This document shows, piece by piece, positions 26,801 to 33,274 of a stretch of 34,179 nt of DNA; position 1 is the first letter of the stretch, and each line of letters opens with the position of its first letter. The position numbers were made by a program, and so were the translations under genes. The stretch covers positions 1-34,179 of the forward strand of contig JALOBP010000025.1 in assembly GCA_023228295.1 (NCBI GenBank). The letters run 5' to 3'. The DNA is from Methanoregula sp. Lineage in GTDB: Archaea > Halobacteriota > Methanomicrobia > Methanomicrobiales > Methanospirillaceae. The notes beneath the pieces were generated by a model. It worked only from the letters and a program-made list of their open reading frames with translations, searched no databases and was not told where the DNA came from.

Positions 26801-27998
26801 CGAGGGTCTGGAGATCATTCACCCGGGCAATCGCCTGGTTGATCTGGGAGTGGACCGCATACAGCTGCTGGGCTGCAAGTACCCGCTCCTCAGCCTGTTT
26901 CTGGAGGGAAATGTCGCGGAGGGAGATGATGCTCATGGTGCCCCGGGTCTTGGGGTAGGTACTTTCCAGGACTTGTGTGGGGAATGTCGTGCCATCGCTC
27001 TTCCGGTAATAGCGGAGCGGGATGCCGGAGACAACGGTCTCTGCATCAATGGTGTCCGTGCCGGCATCTGCAATGAGGTCAGCATGGTTCATGCCCTTTA
27101 ATCCTCCCTCTCCAAACCCGAAGAGTCTCAATGCAGCACTGTTGGCATCCAGGATCACACCGGTATCCTGGTTCAATACCAGCATCGCGTCGCTGGCAGC
27201 CTCGAAGACATTGCAGTACTGCTGCTCGCTTATCGAGACCTTTGCTTCGGCAGTCTTAACTGACGTGATGTCCGCCATCACACCATGAATCCCGGAAAAA
27301 ATATCTCCGGTATAGGCCGGCCTGCTGGACGTCCGGATAATACGGATTTTTCCCGCCCCGTCAAGGATCCGGAATTCGAACGGGTGTAAATTTCCGTTTT
27401 CAATCTCACGGAAACGCTTCTGTACACTGGGGAAATCGTCAGCAACAATAAATTCCGATAATGTTTTTCCGATCACGTTGTCCGGGGTATACCCGAACTG
27501 GCTTATCCGTGGGCTGATATACGTGATCGTGCCCTCTTTGCTCACGGTGAAGAGCACGTCATTGATATTCTCGACCATGTCCCGGTATTTCTCCTCAGAT
27601 ACGGCCAGTGCCTGCTCGGCCTGCCTGCGCTGGACTGCCTGCCGGATCTTGCTTGCCATCTCGGCAAACTGGCTTTTGGGCTCGCCGCCTTTCTGGAGGT
27701 AGAAATCAGCACCGGTGTTGAGGGCCTCGATTGCCACCTCTTCCCGGCCCTTGCCGGTAAAGAGAATGAACGGCACGGTATTGTTTTCTGCGCGGATGTG
27801 CTTGAGGAAGGCAAGGCCGTCCATCCCCGGCATCTGGTAGTCGGAGACGACGGCATCGAACGTGCCTGTTGCAAGCATCCCGATTGCCTCTTGCGCCGAT
27901 GTCGTGGTGGCAACGGAAAAATCACCTGTATCTTCGAGGTAGGTCTGGGTTACCTCAAGGAGTGCTGTCTCATCGTCAACATAGAGGATGGATATCAT
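23832..27998 (-). CDS. Large receiver-multi-PAS-GAF histidine kinase
   Basis: 1388 residues, no membrane helix. Order: receiver (1-120, Asp 53 in VVSDYQMPGMDG); two PAS domains (about 135-375); a GAF domain (about 380-540, with FRMAWVGLLD and YLSSAAFPFRLHGEVVGAYM); then about five more PAS domains (about 555-1170), several with the GY..EELIG pattern; then the kinase core. The core has the phospho-acceptor His in SITRHDIKNKLTGVMGY, an N box YCLLENAAIHG, a G1 box EDNGIGILPEN and a G2-like box GKGSGRFGLFLA. The seven or so PAS domains suggest integration of several cytosolic signals such as redox state, though no cofactor residues are evident. It shares the ILSITGIT and RHD motifs with the 351-residue kinase, so the two are paralogues. 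Confidence 0.9.
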   Translation of the reverse strand: MISILYVDDETALLEVTQTYLEDTGDFSVATTTSAQEAIGMLATGTFDAVVSDYQMPGMDGLAFLKHIRAENNTVPFILFTGKGREEVAIEALNTGADFYLQKGGEPKSQFAEMASKIRQAVQRRQAEQALAVSEEKYRDMVENINDVLFTVSKEGTITYISPRISQFGYTPDNVIGKTLSEFIVADDFPSVQKRFREIENGNLHPFEFRILDGAGKIRIIRTSSRPAYTGDIFSGIHGVMADITSVKTAEAKVSISEQQYCNVFEAASDAMLVLNQDTGVILDANSAALRLFGFGEGGLKGMNHADLIADAGTDTIDAETVVSGIPLRYYRKSDGTTFPTQVLESTYPKTRGTMSIISLRDISLQKQAEERVLAAQQLYAVHSQINQAIARVNDLQTLVEEICRIFVDYGHFRMAWVGLLDRELQIFRPVAHAGHEDDHPDDIEINATSDEKIQGQTGTALLDGRYAVSNDIENDSRSEQWREEAQKRGYLSSAAFPFRLHGEVVGAYMLYASRKNFFTEPGIAILEEISMDISFALDILDEQAKRTHAEKALAGSEERAGFLAEVLEHSSQPFAISYPGGGFGIVNPALCNLLGYTDSELHEKTWIGITPPEYLDREMKAIEELSQTGIPQRYETEYIRKDNSRVPVEVLIHRVVDDGGNVRLFYGFITDITERVRTQEILKTERDRAQQYLNTAAVMLAVTDPSGKITLINRKGCEILGYSEEELIGRNWLDVCLPECARVDVKRVFEQIVNGETEPAAYHENSVLTKSGEERILAFYNTAIKEADSTISGIIFSGEDITHRKQMEKEQRESEERFRNLTQNSSDMIRIIDRDGFIAYSSPSTLRITGYDPADVIGRDPFEFVDPDDRDTVRNTMDKVFSRTDPGSPTEYRIRHADGHTVDVESVALNLSDIPIINGIVTTTRPITERKMAERALRESEGRYRAIFEKSADAIFIMSDRFIDCNPAAERQFGYSRNEIIGKTPDQIFAPEQPGSTASATPAAEYIRLAHEGHVQAFRWTHRKKDGHQFPSDMTIIPARVKGKERLIAIVHDRTTQDREEWQSRHLARFAELNPDPVIEIAMDREISYANPASRTVLKAMGMPPDPAAFIPDDFDTLVSALTTGSATPVYRDVRIGTALFGVTLTYDPEDKRFRMYAREITTRAFEASALEQANRKLNLLSSITRHDIKNKLTGVMGYIELAKGSTRDPDMLEYLTRAETSATAIRLQIEFTKEYENLGVKTPVWQEISRVLEGAQKMLELDAVAVENEIPGLTVYADPMLGKVMYCLLENAAIHGEKVTKIRIHGKPSPSGFRLVVEDNGIGILPENKEKIFNKNVGKGSGRFGLFLAREILSITGITVEETGTPGTGARFEISVPIGKFHVKPT

Positions 27999-28058
27999 GA
28001 TGGATTCCGGAACAGACCTGAAGTCAGGAGATAATTATTGTGTGATCTTTTCTCTCCT

Positions 28059-28068
28059 CTATTTATAG
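28059..28068 (-). promoter_or_regulatory. TATA box for the large kinase
   Basis: On the minus strand CTATAAATAG, about 60 bases upstream of the ATG at 27998; a good archaeal consensus. Confidence 0.55.
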
Positions 28069-28212
28069 TGACCGTAAAATTACCCGTAATCCCCAGATGT
28101 GAGGGGCAATGCCATGACGGAGTTTCTCAAACGTTACGGGTTTGCGGAGAACCCCGTGATTCTTACCCTTGGGCCGGGTGGAAGTCGGGGGCTGTCCCGA
28201 TCCCATGAAACG

Positions 28213-28217
28213 AGTAA
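28213..28217 (-). terminator. T-tract after purB
   Basis: On the minus strand ATTTTTACTC follows the purB stop within about 12 bases. Confidence 0.35.
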
Positions 28218-28223
28218 AAATGA

Positions 28224-29564
28224 TCAAAGGCAGAGCGGTGAGAGTTTTACAACCACTCGCTCGACCTGCTGCACCGCGGTTCCGATGTAGGCATCGGGCG
28301 TAAGGAGGGCGGCGATGTCGGCCTTCGAACAGTACCGCACAATTTCCGGGTCAGCGCCCAGTACATCGGCAAGCGGCCGGTTCTCGGCAAGGGCCTGCAT
28401 GCTCGCCATCCGGATCCGTTCATGGGAGTCCTGCCGGTTCATGCCCTTCCGGGTCAGTTCGATCATGATCGATTCGGCCATGTTGATTCCGTGGAGGAAG
28501 CCAAGGTTGCGCCGGATCGCGGCACGGTTGATGACGAGGTTCTCGAGCACTACGGCCATAAGGCGCAGGCAGTGGTCGGTGAGGATGGATGCCTCGGGGA
28601 AAAGCACCCGCTCGCAGGAGGAGTTGGTGAGGTCCCGCTCGTCCCAGAGGGTGTTGTTCTGGAGCCCGGGTTCGACTGCCGAGCGGATGATCCGGGCAAG
28701 GCCGCAGACCTGCTCCGACTTGATGGGGTTTCTCTTGTGCGGCATGGTGGAGGAGCCCACCTGTTTTGCGCCGAAGGCTTCCTCGACCTCGCCAATCTCG
28801 GTGCGCTGGAGGCTGCGGATCTCGATACCGATTTTGTCAAGTGTGGTTGCGAGACCGGCGCAGAACATGAAGTATTCCGCGTACCGGTCCCGTGAGATGA
28901 CCTGGTTTGAGACGTCCACCGGACTCATGCCAAGGAACTCCATCATGGTTGCCTGCACTTCCATCGCCTTTGGCCCGAGGGCTGCCTGTGTCCCGACCGC
29001 GCCGGTCATCTGCCCGACTACGACCCGGGGACGCATCTGTTCGAGGCGCTCGATGTGCCGGCCTACCTCACTTGCCCAGATGGCGAAGCGAAGACCGTAG
29101 GTTGTCGGGACACCGTGCTGTCCGTGGGTCCGCCCGATGCACACGAGCGTCTTGTTCTCCTCAGCCCGGTTCAGGAGGACGGACAGGAGTTTACGGAGTT
29201 TGGTATCAAGAAGGTCCAGCGTCTGGCCGAGCTGGAGCCCGGTTGCGGTGTCGAGGATATCGTTGCTCGTCGCGCCGTAATGTACCCAGCGCCCGGACTC
29301 GCCCGTAACTTCGGTGATCGATTTCACAATCGCCATCATGTCGTGGCTGATCTCGAGCTCGATTGCCTTTGCCCGTTCGAGCGATGCGTTGTGGGCCTTT
29401 TCACTGATCTCGACTGCCGCTTCTGCCGGGATCATGCCGTGGTGGGCCTCGGCTTTTGCCAGCGCGACCTCTGCGCTGACAACGCAGGAAAACCGGTTCT
29501 TCTCGCTCCAGATGGCACGCATCTCGTTTGTGCCGTAGCGCTCCTCGATGGGGTGGACTGCCAT
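28224..29564 (-). CDS. purB: Adenylosuccinate lyase
   Basis: 446 residues from the ATG at 29564 (MAVHPIEERYGTNEM), chosen because a TATA-like box at 29586-29593 is about 25 bases upstream; an in-frame ATG at 29603 lies beyond it. The enzyme splits SAICAR to AICAR and adenylosuccinate to AMP, both with release of fumarate. The fumarase/aspartase superfamily signature GSSTMPHKRNP is present, as are the conserved region TSSNDILDTAT-like (GATSNDILDTA) and the catalytic His in RTHGQHGVPTTYG. Length is normal. Upstream on the same strand lies a toxin-antitoxin pair, and beyond it a decayed copy of this gene's first codons. Confidence 0.96.
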   Translation of the reverse strand: MAVHPIEERYGTNEMRAIWSEKNRFSCVVSAEVALAKAEAHHGMIPAEAAVEISEKAHNASLERAKAIELEISHDMMAIVKSITEVTGESGRWVHYGATSNDILDTATGLQLGQTLDLLDTKLRKLLSVLLNRAEENKTLVCIGRTHGQHGVPTTYGLRFAIWASEVGRHIERLEQMRPRVVVGQMTGAVGTQAALGPKAMEVQATMMEFLGMSPVDVSNQVISRDRYAEYFMFCAGLATTLDKIGIEIRSLQRTEIGEVEEAFGAKQVGSSTMPHKRNPIKSEQVCGLARIIRSAVEPGLQNNTLWDERDLTNSSCERVLFPEASILTDHCLRLMAVVLENLVINRAAIRRNLGFLHGINMAESIMIELTRKGMNRQDSHERIRMASMQALAENRPLADVLGADPEIVRYCSKADIAALLTPDAYIGTAVQQVERVVVKLSPLCL

Positions 29565-29585
29565 GGGTAGAAATGGGATGTGCAG

Positions 29586-29593
29586 GAATATAA
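29586..29593 (-). promoter_or_regulatory. TATA-like box for purB
   Basis: On the minus strand CTTATATT. It sits between the toxin stop (29615) and the purB ATG, so purB keeps its own promoter despite the upstream insertion. Confidence 0.5.
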
Positions 29594-29614
29594 GGGGATT
29601 CAAAAAAGGGCCGG

Positions 29615-29908
29615 TTACAGGATACCGTACTTCTTATGGGCCTGTTCAATGGTCATGATCTCCGTGATATACACGGTTCTTTCCCGGATTGTATAGAATG
29701 CTGTGAAACTGCGACCGATATGAAGGCGATACACTTTTTCATCAGGCCTTCCTTTTGGTGATTTTATTAACTCCTTATCCCCGCTTTTGCCTGGATACGG
29801 ATCATCGCTGAGTGTTGCGAGCCGGGTCCGGACAATACGCCTGCTCTTGTCATCAAGACTGTTAAGGAACTCCGCAGATTTTCGTTGGACGGCTATTTCG
29901 TAACTCAC
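29615..29908 (-). CDS. RelE/ParE-family toxin, pair 1
   Basis: 97 residues. It has the RelE/ParE fold pattern: an N-terminal strand and helices (AEFLNSLDDKSRRIVRTRLA), the segment DDPYPGKSGDKE, then YRLHIGRSFTAFYTI, and a C-terminal VYITEIMTIEQAHKKYG. Relatives cleave mRNA at the ribosome or poison gyrase; which applies here is unknown. The ATG overlaps the antitoxin stop by four bases. It is a clear paralogue of the protein at 30647-30931 (shared DPYPG.GDKE, YR.HI..S.TA.Y.I and IE.AHKKYG). The toxin stop is about 50 bases from purB on the same strand. Confidence 0.88.
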   Translation of the reverse strand: MSYEIAVQRKSAEFLNSLDDKSRRIVRTRLATLSDDPYPGKSGDKELIKSPKGRPDEKVYRLHIGRSFTAFYTIRERTVYITEIMTIEQAHKKYGIL

Positions 29909-30117
29909 GCCTTAATCTCCGAAAGCGGGACGAAATCATCTTCTTCCAGGATCCGGCGGGTCTCATCGTACAGCCGGCGCCGGTTCTCTTCGCGCACGAG
30001 ATCTTTAATCACGTCATCGAATGTCTGGCCGGGTCTGCGCAGCCCATGGACGGCTTCCCAGGTACTCGGGCACACCGGGATTCTTTTTGTTGCACATTCC
30101 TGTTGGGGCATCATCAT
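29905..30117 (-). CDS. Antitoxin of pair 1
   Basis: About 70 residues from ATG at 30117; ATGs at 30114 and 30111 are also possible, and 30111 has the better AGG spacing. The core is ATKRIPVCPSTWEAVHGL, then RRPGQTFDDVIKDLVREENR and an acidic tail EEDDFVPLSEI. This is the short archaeal antitoxin type (VapB/DUF7557-like) that starts with a DNA-binding strand and ends with a toxin-wrapping acidic tail. It is paralogous to the protein at 30453. A TATA-like stretch about 30 bases upstream suggests a nearly leaderless mRNA. Confidence 0.82.
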   Translation of the reverse strand: MMMPQQECATKRIPVCPSTWEAVHGLRRPGQTFDDVIKDLVREENRRRLYDETRRILEEDDFVPLSEIKA

Positions 30118-30199
30118 CCTATAAGCATTGTAAGTATTTACTTCTTTACAACCCTGCACGGATTAATTCGCACTGACGCGATACAATCAGGATAATAAA

Positions 30200-30278
30200 C
30201 AGGAAAACCGGTTCTTCTCGCTCCTGATAGAATGCATCTCGTTTGTGCCGTAGCGTTCCTTAAGGGGGGGAATGCCAT
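30200..30278 (-). pseudogene. Decayed duplicate of the purB 5' end
   Basis: The region 30200-30305 repeats 29485-29593 in the same orientation: the ATG context, then after one frameshift the residues ERYGTNEM, SEKNRFSC as in intact PurB, ending at a stop (CLLS then TGA). Only about the first 27 codons and about 20 upstream bases remain. The copy lies just upstream of the antitoxin of pair 1, so pair 1 is bracketed by two purB 5' ends in direct orientation. Confidence 0.85.
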
Positions 30279-30334
30279 GGGTGGAAATGGGATGTAAAGG
30301 GATATTAGAGGTGAGGGGGTTGTTTTCAAGGATC

Positions 30335-30348
30335 CCGGCAATTGCCGG
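30335..30348. repeat. Third copy of the palindrome, CCGGCAATTGCCGG
   Basis: Same 14-base palindrome as at 830-843, here between the purB remnant and the second toxin-antitoxin pair. Confidence 0.6.
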
Positions 30349-30452
30349 TTCAGCACGGTTAAAAAAAATCGATAGTGTTCAGGAAGAGCCGGTCTAAGGA
30401 ACTAAGGAACTATTGCAAATACGTAAATCCTTCCAGCACCAACAGGATACCT

Positions 30453-30647
30453 ATGTCCGTTTCTGAATGCTCAACAAAAAGAATCCCGGTTCGCCCCAGC
30501 ACGTGGGAGGAACTCTATGAGCTCCGAAAGCCGGGCCAGACGTTCGATCAGGTTCTCTCGGACATGGTACATCATGAGAAGCGCCGCCGGTTGTTTGAGG
30601 ATGCTGACCGGAAGATGCGGGACGGCCATTTTGTGGAGCTTGTATAG
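30453..30647 (+). CDS. Antitoxin of pair 2
   Basis: 64 residues from ATG at 30453, preceded by an AGGATA; the longer in-frame start at 30375 lacks coding character. The core STKRIPVRPSTWEELYELRK, PGQTFDQVLSDMV and a charged tail match the antitoxin of pair 1. The stop shares one base with the toxin start, so the pair is translationally coupled. It reads away from pair 1, making the two pairs divergent. Confidence 0.82.
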   Translation: MSVSECSTKRIPVRPSTWEELYELRKPGQTFDQVLSDMVHHEKRRRLFEDADRKMRDGHFVELV

Positions 30648-30931
30648 TGGACTTTATCGTAAAAATTGAAGACGAGCCCCGGGCATTTCTTGAGAGTCTG
30701 CCGGAAAAAACACAGAAAATCGTCAGGAATAAACTCACGCTTCTCAAGTCAGATCCGTATCCGGGAAAAGGTGGCGACAAAGAGAAGTTCACCTGTCGTG
30801 GCAAAAAGCCCGTTTACCGGGTACATATCAGCCACAGCTATACTGCACTGTACCGCATCGAAAATTCCATCGTTTTCATCTATTACCTGGATACGATCGA
30901 ACGTGCTCATAAAAAGTACGGCCGGCTATAA
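30647..30931 (+). CDS. RelE/ParE-family toxin, pair 2
   Basis: 94 residues with a GTG start overlapping the antitoxin stop TAG by one base. It contains AFLESLPEKTQKIVRNKL, SDPYPGKGGDKEKF, YRVHISHSYTALYRI and IERAHKKYG, collinear with the toxin of pair 1 but lacking a few residues in the middle loop. The two pairs have diverged enough to be separate systems with possible cross-talk. An inverted repeat follows the stop. Confidence 0.86.
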   Translation: MDFIVKIEDEPRAFLESLPEKTQKIVRNKLTLLKSDPYPGKGGDKEKFTCRGKKPVYRVHISHSYTALYRIENSIVFIYYLDTIERAHKKYGRL

Positions 30932-30946
30932 ATCAGGGGATTGGAA

Positions 30947-30964
30947 TCCACGTATCTGCGTGGA
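30947..30964 (+). terminator. Hairpin TCCACG-loop-CGTGGA after toxin 2
   Basis: A six-base perfect stem with a six-base loop, 15 bases after the toxin stop. It is not followed directly by a T-run, so termination is only a guess. Confidence 0.3.
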
Positions 30965-31005
30965 GTGCCATGAAAAATTCTTTTGGCGCATTCACCCTGA
31001 TAGAA

Positions 31006-31044
31006 ATTTCAATCCTTGTTCTCGTGGATGTTTTGCTCGAAGAT
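31006..31044 (-). repeat. Single relic resembling a 37-base CRISPR repeat of a different type
   Basis: On the minus strand it ends with GAACAAGGATTGAAAT and contains GAGCAAAACATCCAC upstream of that. Repeats ending in ACAAGGATTGAAAC with a GAGCAA...ATCCA middle are known from Methanosarcina CRISPR loci. Only one copy is present and no second copy is seen at repeat-spacer distance. Confidence 0.45.
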
Positions 31045-31139
31045 TTTTTTAGCAGCAGGGGGCATCATGGCCGTACGCAGGCTCGATAGTTGGTGTTACC
31101 ATTCAGGTTTTGTTGCTGGCACCACGTTGTCAATCCATC

Positions 31140-32147
31140 TCACTTCTTTAATTTTTTAAAATCGCGGAGTAATTTGGGATCGGGTTTCTGGTTTGTCAGG
31201 GTTTTTTTTACTGAATGGATCACGGTCTCGTGTTGCCGGAGGTAGATGTCGTGTAAGGTTTGCGTGATAGCGCCAAAATCACCGTCATCGGCAATGATCA
31301 TGGCATTCAGGTATGCTTTCCGGTCAGCCAGGCCAAGATACAGTGTCGGGTACCCGGCCTGCTCGAGAACCAGGTTCATCAGGGCCCGGCCCACTCTTCC
31401 GTTGCCGTCAGAAAACGGGTGGATCATCTCGAATCGTGTATGGAGTTCGACAGCCAGTTCGAACGGGTGCAGGATCTTTGCATGGTTTTTGTACCAGCCG
31501 ATCAGGTTCTTCATTTCGGCCGGGACCAGTAATGCCGGCGGGGGAGTGTAATCTGCATTGGCGATATACACTTCGATGCGCCGATACACTCCCGGTGACT
31601 GCATGAGACGTTCCATAATGATCGCATGAATCTCTTTAATCAGGCGTTCGGAAATTATTCCCTTGCGGTCACTGAGATATCGCCGCAATTTCACGAAGTT
31701 CAGGATCTCGTACACTTCCCGTATCTGTTTCCCTGCCGGCACGATTCCGTGTTCCAGTAACTCCTGCGATTCGCCGGGTGTCAGCGTGTTGCCTTCGATC
31801 GCGGTGGTCCCCTGGATGTACCTGACGTACACCGAATCGATGTATTTTGAACTCTCGTCCGGGAAATGTTGCCGGAACTCGTGGTAATAATACCGCATGG
31901 TTTCAAGCCGGGTAATGTCAGGCAGGGCCAGGTGGTTCAGGGAGTACTTTTCCATACGGGTGTCAAGGTACGTGGTTAACCTGAGATCCGTGAGTTTGCG
32001 GTATTTTTCTGAAACGTCATCTGCGGTGAGTTTGTCGAGTCTGCCGCAATATACTTCCACTGGCACGGATTTTGAGTTATCTTTGAGCGTATCTTTGAGA
32101 TAGAGATACTTATTGCCTTTAATTTCCTTAACAGCCAGCAAAACCAT
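31140..32147 (-). CDS. Fic family protein (probable AMP-transferase)
   Basis: 335 residues. The Fic motif HPFSDGNGRVGR at 243-254 is complete, including catalytic His, so it should transfer AMP or a related group to a target protein. TTAIEGN at 114-120 matches the inhibitory (S/T)xxxE(G/N) helix, placed N-terminal to the Fic core, so the protein is self-inhibited (class II). Residues 1-80 form an extra N-terminal domain often found in archaeal and bacterial Fic proteins. No separate antitoxin gene adjoins it. A TATA-like box lies at 32174-32182. It stands between the toxin-antitoxin pairs and the CRISPR array. Confidence 0.9.
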   Translation of the reverse strand: MVLLAVKEIKGNKYLYLKDTLKDNSKSVPVEVYCGRLDKLTADDVSEKYRKLTDLRLTTYLDTRMEKYSLNHLALPDITRLETMRYYYHEFRQHFPDESSKYIDSVYVRYIQGTTAIEGNTLTPGESQELLEHGIVPAGKQIREVYEILNFVKLRRYLSDRKGIISERLIKEIHAIIMERLMQSPGVYRRIEVYIANADYTPPPALLVPAEMKNLIGWYKNHAKILHPFELAVELHTRFEMIHPFSDGNGRVGRALMNLVLEQAGYPTLYLGLADRKAYLNAMIIADDGDFGAITQTLHDIYLRQHETVIHSVKKTLTNQKPDPKLLRDFKKLKK

Positions 32148-32173
32148 TTCTATTTTGTATTTGTTATGGATTG

Positions 32174-32182
32174 TAATAAAAA
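32174..32182 (-). promoter_or_regulatory. TATA-like box for the Fic gene
   Basis: On the minus strand TTTTTATTA, about 30 bases from the ATG at 32147, fitting a nearly leaderless transcript; it lies about 50 bases from the end of the CRISPR array. Confidence 0.45.
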
Positions 32183-32232
32183 CGATCGGTGGGGTTAACT
32201 ATGGATATCCGGGAGGGGCGAGGGGGATTGAT

Positions 32233-32810
32233 GTTATCATCGCTGTGCGAGTGGGGAACTCATGTGTAACCAGACTATATCTTCGGTGTCTTCCGGTTCA
32301 TCCCCACGCGAGTGGGGAACTCGGAGCGGCGATGACGAACGCTATAGCTTCACCCGGTTCATCCCCACGCAAGTGGGGAACTCATGGTCTTCGCCATGAG
32401 GTCGCCGCCGGCCTGCGGTTCATCCCCACGCAAGTGGGGAACTCTCATCGACGTGGTGTTCGACAACGAGGTTGACCGGTTCATCCCCACGCAAGTGGGG
32501 AACTCTGGCGCAGGCGCGATTGATGGATTCACGATCACGGTTCATCCCCACGCAAGTGGGGAACTCTACTTACGGGCAATCCTGTTCTTCTCGCGGATCG
32601 GTTCATCCCCACGCAAGTGGGGAACTCTTTAATTCCTTATCTGCCTGAGTGGTAGCGGCCGGTTCATCCCCACGCAAGTGGGGAACTCGGGTCAATCGAA
32701 ACGGTATCCATTGCTATCGGCGGTTCATCCCCACGCAAGTGGGGAACTCGGCTTCTTCGGAGTCGATTATCCCATCGGTCTCGGTTCATCCCCACGCAAG
32801 TGGGGAACTC
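32233..32810 (-). CRISPR. Type I-E CRISPR array, ten repeats and nine spacers
   Basis: Repeats are 29 bases with 32-base spacers, exactly 61 bases apart: 32233, 32294, 32355, 32416, 32477, 32538, 32599, 32660, 32721 and 32782. Read on the minus strand the repeat starts GAGTTCCCCACTTGCG and ends GGGGATGAACCG, close to the I-E consensus, with a perfect stem CCCCAC/GTGGGG and loop TTGC. The transcription direction is therefore minus, with the leader beside cas2. The copy at 32233 is degenerate in its plus-strand left half, and both it and the copy at 32294 have GCGAG where all others have GCAAG; these are the oldest, leader-distal repeats. Several spacers can be read without stops, as expected of protein-coding targets. 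I could not test their origin. Confidence 0.97.
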
Positions 32811-32968
32811 TCTTGATCTATTATAGGAAAACTAGGAAATTTACTTCCATGTCTGGAAGAGAATCGCTTTCATGATTATGAACAGGAGAGAATAATTCAA
32901 TAAATGCATATCCTCACTCAGGGAAGACCAATCAATCTCCCTAATACAGTATCCACAGTCTTCAGCAA
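32811..32968 (-). promoter_or_regulatory. CRISPR leader
   Basis: An AT-rich 158-base stretch between the cas2 stop and the first intact repeat. On the minus strand it contains ATTTATTGAATTATT about 90 bases before the array and CCTATAATAG just before the first repeat. One or both may drive the pre-crRNA; the junction-proximal bases would guide Cas1-Cas2. Confidence 0.65.
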
Positions 32969-33274
32969 TTAATTCTCTGACTTGGATTGTTCCGGTTTTT
33001 GCGGAATGAATGATATGAGCTGAACTCCCGCAAAGTCCACCGGAACACGGCGATTTGTACCTATGGTAACAAAATCGTAACCGGCTTCATTGTTTGTTCC
33101 CCATGCCATGATTGCAGTTCCATCCTCAATTCCATCAACGATTGTTATCCACAACATCTCACGTACTTTTTGTGAGAAATCACCAATATACACCCCTGCA
33201 TGGACTTCAAGGAGCCAGACTGCAAGCCGGCCACGCAATCGTGCCGGTGCATTCTCAAGTACGATGACCAGCAT
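32969..33274 (-). CDS. cas2: CRISPR-associated Cas2, type I-E
   Basis: 101 residues from the ATG at 33274 (MLVIVLENAPARLRGRL), the standard start for Cas2e; the in-frame start at 33352 would lie deep within cas1. With Cas1 it forms the integrase that inserts new spacers. The conserved patterns RLRGRLAVWLLEV and GVYIGDFSQKVRE are present, and the C-terminus is a short charged tail. The gene overlaps the end of cas1 by 20 bases and ends next to the leader. Confidence 0.96.
   Translation of the reverse strand: MLVIVLENAPARLRGRLAVWLLEVHAGVYIGDFSQKVREMLWITIVDGIEDGTAIMAWGTNNEAGYDFVTIGTNRRVPVDFAGVQLISFIPQKPEQSKSEN

Noticed and set aside
28099..28290. Small plus-strand frame before and overlapping the purB end
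   Set aside because: It runs into the purB coding region on the other strand, has no recognisable domain, and no clear promoter.
30375..30452. N-terminal extension of antitoxin 2
   Set aside because: No similarity to antitoxin 1 in this part; the paralogy begins after the ATG at 30453.
32113..32875. Open frames across the CRISPR array
   Set aside because: They repeat residues such as VHPHASGEL and SSPRKWGTL, which are only translations of the CRISPR repeat.
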